Positions 58,184-64,000 of a DNA stretch of 64,000 nt are shown here, one piece after another; positions within the stretch are counted from its first letter, which is position 1, and each line of letters starts with the position of its first letter. Under the pieces are notes generated by a model that was given only the letters and a program-made list of their open reading frames with translations, had not been told where the DNA came from and did no database searches. Source of the stretch: Zygnema cylindricum (lineage: Eukaryota > Streptophyta > Zygnematophyceae > Zygnematales > Zygnemataceae); contig JBBHKE010001666.1 of the NCBI GenBank assembly GCA_037447655.1, positions 1 to 64,000 on the forward strand. The letters run 5' to 3'. A program made the translations under genes and the position numbers.

Positions 58184-59224
58184 TGGAACTCTGAGACCTC
58201 CATTAGCCCTCAGAGTAGGCAGCTCACTAAAGCCCTTAGGATAACCCTAACCCCTTTGAGTTTCCACAAGAATAACTGCCACCCTGAAAATTATAAACTT
58301 TGACCAGCTTCATCTTCGTGAAGAGAAGACTCCTTCGAGTCAATAGCAAAAAGAATTTCTGAATTTGCTCCCTTGAGCAGTAAGTTTTGAAGGGTCAAAG
58401 TTTACCTTTTGTACAGGTGCTCTCTGGGAGAGAGGGGTCTACCTACCAAATTTTCTAAGTTCTAAATCCCTCTCTAAACCCTATAATACTAAAGTACGAC
58501 ACCAAAAAGATTAGTGTGTCGTACAGATAAGTACAGGTGCCGATGTACTTTTTGTACGGCTATCTTACGGCATGGCCAAAATGTCGACCCCTGCCATATC
58601 CGAATTCGTTCCCGTATTCTCCAGAGATGCCACAAGCCAGTGTGGTTGTGCCACGTATCATTTGACGTGGCGATGACAAAAAACCGCCAAAGCGCCCATT
58701 TTGCGATCTCGGCATCTATCGTGGCCGTTCAATCTAGATTTGCACTTAATTCTAGCCGTCGAAATTAATTGCGAGGTATTTGTTTCGCGGTCAAAAAAAA
58801 TGCGTGATATTCGTTTCGTGGAGTATCGTATGCCGTACTATATGAAACTGTGTCTATGTCTAAAAATATGTTCGCGCCGTAAAATGAATTTGTCTACATA
58901 TACATTTTTAAATAGTTATAAAACCCTATATACCTCAGCAGTGATCCTTGACTAATATGATAAAGCTTTCGACTATCACGGACTTAATGGACGGCAGGTA
59001 CTAGGATCAAATCGTGGGTCCGTCAAGTGCCTTATTGGTAAACTTACCAAACTGCTACCTATCTCTTTGTGCACAGCATAGGCAGCCATGGCTCTAGATC
59101 CCTTTCAACCTTAAGTGACTCCAACAAGTGTGGGAGTTGAAAGAGAGGAGTTAGAGGCAGAATGCCTCTACTTCTTTTCTGCCTTTTATCTAGAAAATAC
59201 CCAAAAGAATATTTAGTTTCTACA
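58184..59224 (-). repeat. Element E 5' LTR
   Basis: TGTAGAAACTAAATA ... GAGTTCCA in element orientation. Hairpin GACTC-GAAG-GAGTC is intact; the neighbour CTTCAC/ATGAAG has one mismatch (about 58308-58341). Confidence 0.93.
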
Positions 59225-59412
59225 AAAAGTTGCATTTTTTTTTCTTTTTGAACCAAAATTTTGGATTTTAAGTTTCTAAAATAGTACATGTAATTGGTGT
59301 ATTCTTTACTTCCGTACATGTATGGTAAAATCTGTACATTAATTGTACATTTACCTTTGTACCTTTCTTGAACATTAAGAGAACATCGCAAGTTGATAAT
59401 ATAAATATTCTC

Positions 59413-61949
59413 GGGAATTGATCATGGCAGTGACTATTTTGGTTGCGCGTAGTCACTTACGTCACTTTGTCAAAGATTGTATGTTTTAAGTACACATTGG
59501 TACAATTAAAGTACAGTACCTTTGAATTTAAATTTGACGGTCAATTAGTTGAATAACTTTTACTTTCAAAGTATTATTACAACAGGTTAAAAAAAAATCG
59601 CGCGTGCGAAAGGTTACCATCATAATAAAATAAGCATTTCACACGGCCGGCCAAGGTTTACGCCGGACCATTTTAGATTACTTTCGCATGTGCTAAAGTT
59701 AAAGTTATTTTCTATTGTTTTCCTCTTTAACCTAGAAAAAAATGAGAAAATCCAATGTCGTACCAAAAAATGAAATTACCACCATACAAGTTGCGTTATC
59801 ATGAAACTTTATATGTACTGGGTCTAGTGCAATGCAATTTGTCGTCTAGCGCATTTCGACCCACTTTTGCGTCCTTCCAGCTCATGTTCAAACTTTACAT
59901 GTAATCACCTCGCAAGGTGATTTTGAAAAAAGTTACATGAGGTGAACGAATAGGGAGATGTTGTCGCACGTGCCGGGAGCTTTTTACAATTTTTGTGCAC
60001 GGAGTACCAAAAAACAAAAACCCCACTGCACATTTTTTGCCTGTGCGTACCGTTTGCCGTGCGCTGATTTTTGTACAGGGGTCGTGGAGGGGTCTCGGTC
60101 AACGGACGCCATTTCGCAAAAGCGAAGTCCGTGAAAGCTCCTCTTTCTCTCTCCCTCTCCCACTACCACGTCTATCTCACAATTCTTGCAATGAAAAACG
60201 TCAATAATGGTATCAAATAAAAAATCTCAAAAAACGTTTTTTTTTACTATGTTTGGGCGTATTTTGATGGCAAGTGGAGTGAGAAAATACTAAAAAACAA
60301 TTTCGGGAAACCATGGCGGAAATTTTAGAATTTGTGACGTCGACGGTGTCATAATATGACCGTGACGTAAAAATGTCACAAACCCTAAACATCTACAATG
60401 TCACAAGTAGCTAGACGTCTACAACCGTCGCTATTTTGTAAACGTCATCAATTGTCGCGAGTTTGGTAGTCGTCTATAACCGTCACAAATTACACCCACG
60501 TCTACATCTATCACAATCTAAAGTAACGATTTCATTTCTTTACATACGAATGCTCTGAGAGTAGAACGGAGAATCTTCGCTAAAAACAAAGTTACAAGAC
60601 TAAAGTTTCAGTTACATGCGAAATTACCCTTATTATAGTCTACAAAGTTTATTTCGTTTCGTGCGATTTAATATGTCCGTACAAAACTTCTAATACTTTA
60701 GTTTTCAGAGGTTTCATTTCGCGTCATTCTTCAATTTGCGTCTGAAGTTCAGTGTAGCGATTAAATTTCAATTTTGCGGCGCTAAGGGTACTTTCTCATG
60801 TAACTGAAACTTCGTCTTGCTACTTTGTTTTTTACCGAAGATTCTCCGTACAACTTTTAGAGCATTCGGATGTAAACGCAAATAACTTGTCACTTAAAAA
60901 GTGACTTACGTAGACGTGTACGAAACAATTAACAATTTGACAAATGAAGTGGTACATAAAATGAGGTGAAACTTCCACTCGCCTTCAATTTGAGGCGTTT
61001 CTCCGCACGCTCTACAATTTTTGTGACTTCATAATGTTTGTGCGTCACATTGTCGACGTGTCGAAACCCTAAAATACCTTTAGCTGTCGCACAGAAATGC
61101 GGTTTCGTTTTTCGTCTTCCCACTTGCCGACATGTGGCCAATGTTTTTACTACACGTTATGTGTGAAGACACGTGTGTTTGAGAGACGGCCCCTGTACGG
61201 AAATCAGCGCACGGAAAATAGTACGCACAGGTTGTAAACGTGCAGTGTGTTTTTTTTTTGGTACTCCGCGCACAAAAATTGTAAAAAACTTCAGACACGT
61301 GCGACAGCGTTTGCCTATTCACTCACCTTATTGGGCTTTATTTCAAATCACCTCGCGAGGTGATTTGACGTAAAGTTTGAACATGTGCTGAAAGAACGTG
61401 AAAGTGGGTCGAAATGCGCTAGACGACAAATTGCATCACGTTAGACGTCAAACTACTGTACATATAAAGTCTCGAGGTAACGCAACTTTTACGGTGATAA
61501 TTTCTATTTTTTGGTACGGCTGCGTATTTTCTCGTTTTTTTCTAAGTTATGGAGGAAAACAACAGAAAATAACTATAACTTTAGCACATGTGAAAGTACC
61601 CTAAGTTAAAAAGCGAACATGTGCTCTCACTGCGGAGCTCACGTAAAGTGAGAAAGGGACTGTGCGCAACACTTTTATTTACATGTGGTTGCCGTAGTTT
61701 TGTTACCGTAAACCTTGGCCGGCTGTGTGAAATGTTGATTTTATTATGACGGTCGACGTTCGCACGCGCGGCGAAATTTTAACCGATTGAAATAATGCTT
61801 TGAAAGTCAAAGCTGTTCAACTAATTGACCGTGAAATTTAAACTCAACGGTCTTTAATTGTACTAATGTGTACTTAAAACGTTCAATCTTTGACAAAGTG
61901 ACGAAGTGACTGTGTGCAACCAAAATAGTCAATGCCATGATCAATTCCC
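59413..61949. repeat. Foldback element with long inverted arms
   Basis: Left arm 59413-60083 and right arm 61186-61949 are diverged reverse complements. Both ends read GGGAATTGATCATGGCA going inward; landmarks such as CACACGGCCGGCCAAGGTTTA / its complement and CACCTCGC(A/G)AGGTGATTT match along the arms. The right arm holds about 100 bp absent from the left. An inner inverted pair (about 60545-60632 and 60783-60876) surrounds a centre shared with the 2729-3030 element. No transposase is recognisable. Terminal target duplications could not be established. It could transcribe into a long hairpin and feed small-RNA silencing. Confidence 0.8.
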
Positions 61950-61951
61950 AC

Positions 61952-62209
61952 CATAGTTAAAAAGTAGGCGTTTTTATGGTAGGCCTTTGGTCGGCGCCTT
62001 TATCGTAAGTTGTTTTATGGGCTTTTCATGTGATCTTCTTGGATCGCTACTTTGATCAAAGACCGTCCGATCGTCCGGATCTGACGGTGTAAGTAAAAAA
62101 TTTTGGTCCGAATAGGTCCGAATACAATATGGGTCTTAAGGTCATATTGTATGTTTTGCATACAATAGGCATATTTTATGGGCCTACTTTCACCTACTTT
62201 TGAACTATG
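61952..62209. mobile_element. hAT-type MITE
   Basis: 258 bp with terminal inverted repeats CATAGTT(A/C)AAAAGTAGG and a perfect 8-bp target duplication ATTCCCAC (61944-61951 and 62210-62217). An 8-bp duplication is the hAT signature. Non-coding. It inserted exactly at the outer end of the foldback element's right arm. Confidence 0.9.
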
Positions 62210-62217
62210 ATTCCCAC

Positions 62218-63154
62218 ATTCTCAACACGATAATCGTCGCGTACTGTATTGAAAATTTTCATTTAAAATTCGATGCGATGCATTCCACTAAGGTAATGGT
62301 CAAGGGAGTCTTCGCGACAAAAACAGCGGCCCGGTTTTTTTACGCACAAAAAGCCAAAATGGCACGCTTTTATTTTTTGTGTGAAAGTACGTTTTGTTGT
62401 ACGATTCGCTTCGTCCCAAAAGAAAACCCGTTAGCTCCAATACTTCCAATTTGGCCTTTCGAATTCCACAGGCTTCAAGCTGCTTCTGTATCGCGTTGTA
62501 ACCGACAATAATTTTCTGTCCCAAAATCCCAACTCCGTGGTTTTACTCGCGCGTGATATTTTTTGTCGGCGCGTTAGTCTCGAGGCTTATCTGACCATTC
62601 CGGTCAAGAATTTGAAAGTTGTTGCCGCTCACTTCGCGCCCTGGTCAAAAAGTCTGACGGCGAGTCCGTATGGACAGCAGCTGAAAAACAGTACCTTTTG
62701 GCATGACAATATCCTACAGAAAATTCAGACCCTACTATCATTGGCGGACCTGACGTTTGCCAGACTGGAGACTCCGACAGTGGGGCGCTGCGGGACAAAA
62801 CGTTCTGTCGTTTGGTAACATTTTGGGGATCAAAGCCAGCAGAGAGTTTGGTTCCGCAATAATCGGGATTCTAGGAATATATTTCGTCGTTTTGTGAACG
62901 CAAGTGGATGATGTAGTAACAGCTGTACATCCATTTTTATAAAATTTTGACACGTTACAAGGCACAGTTTTTCAACCGTTTGTCGTTTTGTGCTGTTTTG
63001 ACCGTAGTAGATGCTTTCAGCTTTCACCGTTTTATACGCTCCAAAAGTGTAAAATACTAAAATACGCGTAGTGCGCTAAGACTCCTAGGAATGCTGACTC
63101 TTTCAAATTTTCGTGCGTACTATATATTTTAAATGCGGAATGTTTTTCCTATGG
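62218..63154. other. Unrecognised DNA with overlapping short ORFs
   Basis: GC content is somewhat higher than the flanks and there are short ORFs on both strands (for example plus 62200-62511 and 62537-62818). None has a recognisable motif, a splice pattern or a promoter I can defend. It could hold exons of a host gene running right of the window. Confidence 0.3.
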
Positions 63155-63171
63155 TACACCGTGTATCGCTA

Positions 63172-63710
63172 CACCGTGAATCGTTATTCGCGTAAAGGTT
63201 TCTTTAGCGTGTAGGAACAATTACCGTTATTTACGCTAATTGAGAATTTGGATTTTTTCAAAAAAAACATACATACTGGATATTTACTTATACTACTTTG
63301 GATTTAAAAATAAATAAACACCCGCCCCAAACTTGTTTACACTAATATAGGTTCTGTTCAAAATCTGACAAATTGTACACAAATCGTACGTTCACACCGT
63401 CGAAACGCGGTTTCCGGACGAATATGTGAGAACGTGATTTTTGACAACCCGGTTGCATCCCCTTTTTAGAGCGCATATTCTCATGCGTCCGTGGTTACTA
63501 AAACCCATTAAATATACTTTCTCACTTAAAAAGGTAATTTTTTGTACGGTGTGACACCAACCGTACAACACTCTATTTAGATGATAAAAATTGGAAAAGA
63601 ACCCTAAATGGCGTAAAAGAAAAAACAGAATAATTTATGCTGTTTAAGAATTTGGGGGAAAAAAAATGTACCTTAAATAGCGTCCATTACGCCAATACCG
63701 ATTCACGGTG
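63172..63710. mobile_element. TA-flanked MITE (Tc1/mariner type)
   Basis: 539 bp between TA dinucleotides (63170-63171, 63711-63712). Terminal inverted repeats CACCGTGAATCG(T/G)TATT(C/G)GCGTAA agree at about 22 of 24 positions. Non-coding, AT-rich. The TA duplication is the Tc1/mariner hallmark. A stub of the same end (TACACCGTG) starts at 63155, suggesting insertion into another copy. Confidence 0.85.
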
Positions 63711-63717
63711 TACAGTA

Positions 63718-64000
63718 CACCGTGAATCGCTATTAGCGTAATGAAACAATTAGCGTACTTTACGGTAAATTGTGTTTTTTCGGGTACACCATGATACTAA
63801 TTTATCATGTACTCTAATTTGTAAACTGCTTAAAAAAAATTTCGGCACGAATATGTCCACACTAAAACATGTAGATGTACGAAATTGTTCAAATCGTACG
63901 CCGTCGCGTTTTTTTGACATCTGCGTATGCCGGAAAACATTTACGCAATTATATATTATTATATTTTCTGTACTTTTAAATTTAAAAATGTACGTAATAG
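63718..64000 (+). repeat. Left end of a second TA-flanked MITE
   Basis: TA (63716-63717) then CACCGTGAATCGCTATTAGCGTAA, the same terminal repeat. The right end is outside the window. It abuts the previous copy head-to-tail with 3 bases between their TAs, producing the perfect 15-1-15 palindrome at 63698-63728. Confidence 0.7.

Larger units (their letters stand above)
46128..59224 (-). mobile_element. Copia element E (hosts element D)
   Basis: Minus-strand element with LTRs of 1,042 bp (46128-47169) and 1,041 bp (58184-59224) and a perfect AAAAG target duplication (46123-46127, 59225-59229). Element D sits in its RNase H end. It belongs to the A/C/F lineage but is a separate LTR subfamily. 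All frames are broken. Confidence 0.94.

Noticed and set aside
59413-61949. MULE call with a 9-bp target duplication
   Set aside because: The 9 bases beyond the two arms do not match, even after removing the hAT MITE, and no MULE transposase is present.
62200-62818. Two short plus-strand ORFs and overlapping minus-strand ORFs as genes
   Set aside because: No motif, no consistent frame or splice signal; kept only as unassigned DNA.
1-64000. CRISPR arrays, rRNA genes, bacterial operons or ribosome-binding sites
   Set aside because: None seen; the window is eukaryotic, with introns and LTR elements.

Overview
The window looks like nuclear DNA of a land plant: a gene-poor, retrotransposon-dense intergenic block with one host gene at its left edge. 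The plant call rests on three things. A minus-strand first exon (103-309) resembles the N-terminus of plant TTM1/TTM2 proteins (uridine-kinase-like plus triphosphate tunnel metalloenzyme). One Copia element carries the near-canonical plant initiator-tRNA primer site. The transposase genes have GT-AG introns. I cannot name the species.

Layout. 1-3133: GGGA microsatellite, TTM-like exon 1, upstream intergenic DNA and small inverted-repeat elements. 3134-20304: a three-element Copia nest. Element A (minus, target duplication TATTC) was hit by element B (6474-10715, minus, CAACA) and element C (12071-18523, plus, TTCTC). 20305-28559: remains of a DNA transposon with a decayed charged/acidic accessory ORF and a pogo/Tigger-like (DDE_1) transposase, broken by two solo LTRs. 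28560-31980: Copia element F, cut by a 10-N gap. 31991-33393: a second, cleaner transposase copy, cut by Copia element G (33394-39189, minus). 40341-45909: Copia element H (plus), young, with a single stop in an otherwise open polyprotein. 46128-59224: Copia element E (minus, AAAAG), hit by element D (47264-54046, plus, ATATC/T), which itself carries a short solo LTR. 59413-64000: a foldback element with arms of about 0.7 kb, a 258-bp hAT-type MITE with a perfect 8-bp target duplication, and TA-flanked Tc1/mariner-like MITEs.

Two Copia lineages are present. Elements A-G share a gag opening (PPSRVP-type). Where best preserved, their primer site is complementary to the anticodon arm of initiator tRNA-Met (half-tRNA priming, as in Drosophila copia and yeast Ty5) rather than to its 3' end. 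That site contains an ATG in frame with gag, and the upstream gag ATG lies inside the LTR, in the loop of an inverted repeat. Their LTRs share a putative RNA leader of tandem hairpins with AGGG-like tetraloops and covarying stems. I consider this leader the best candidate here for an undescribed element. Element H is of the ordinary plant type (3'-end tRNA-iMet priming) and carries a perfect four-unit heat-shock element in both LTRs, suggesting ONSEN-like heat control.

All alignments and divergence figures are by eye. Element boundaries rest on TG...CA ends, primer sites, polypurine tracts and target-site duplications read directly from the sequence.
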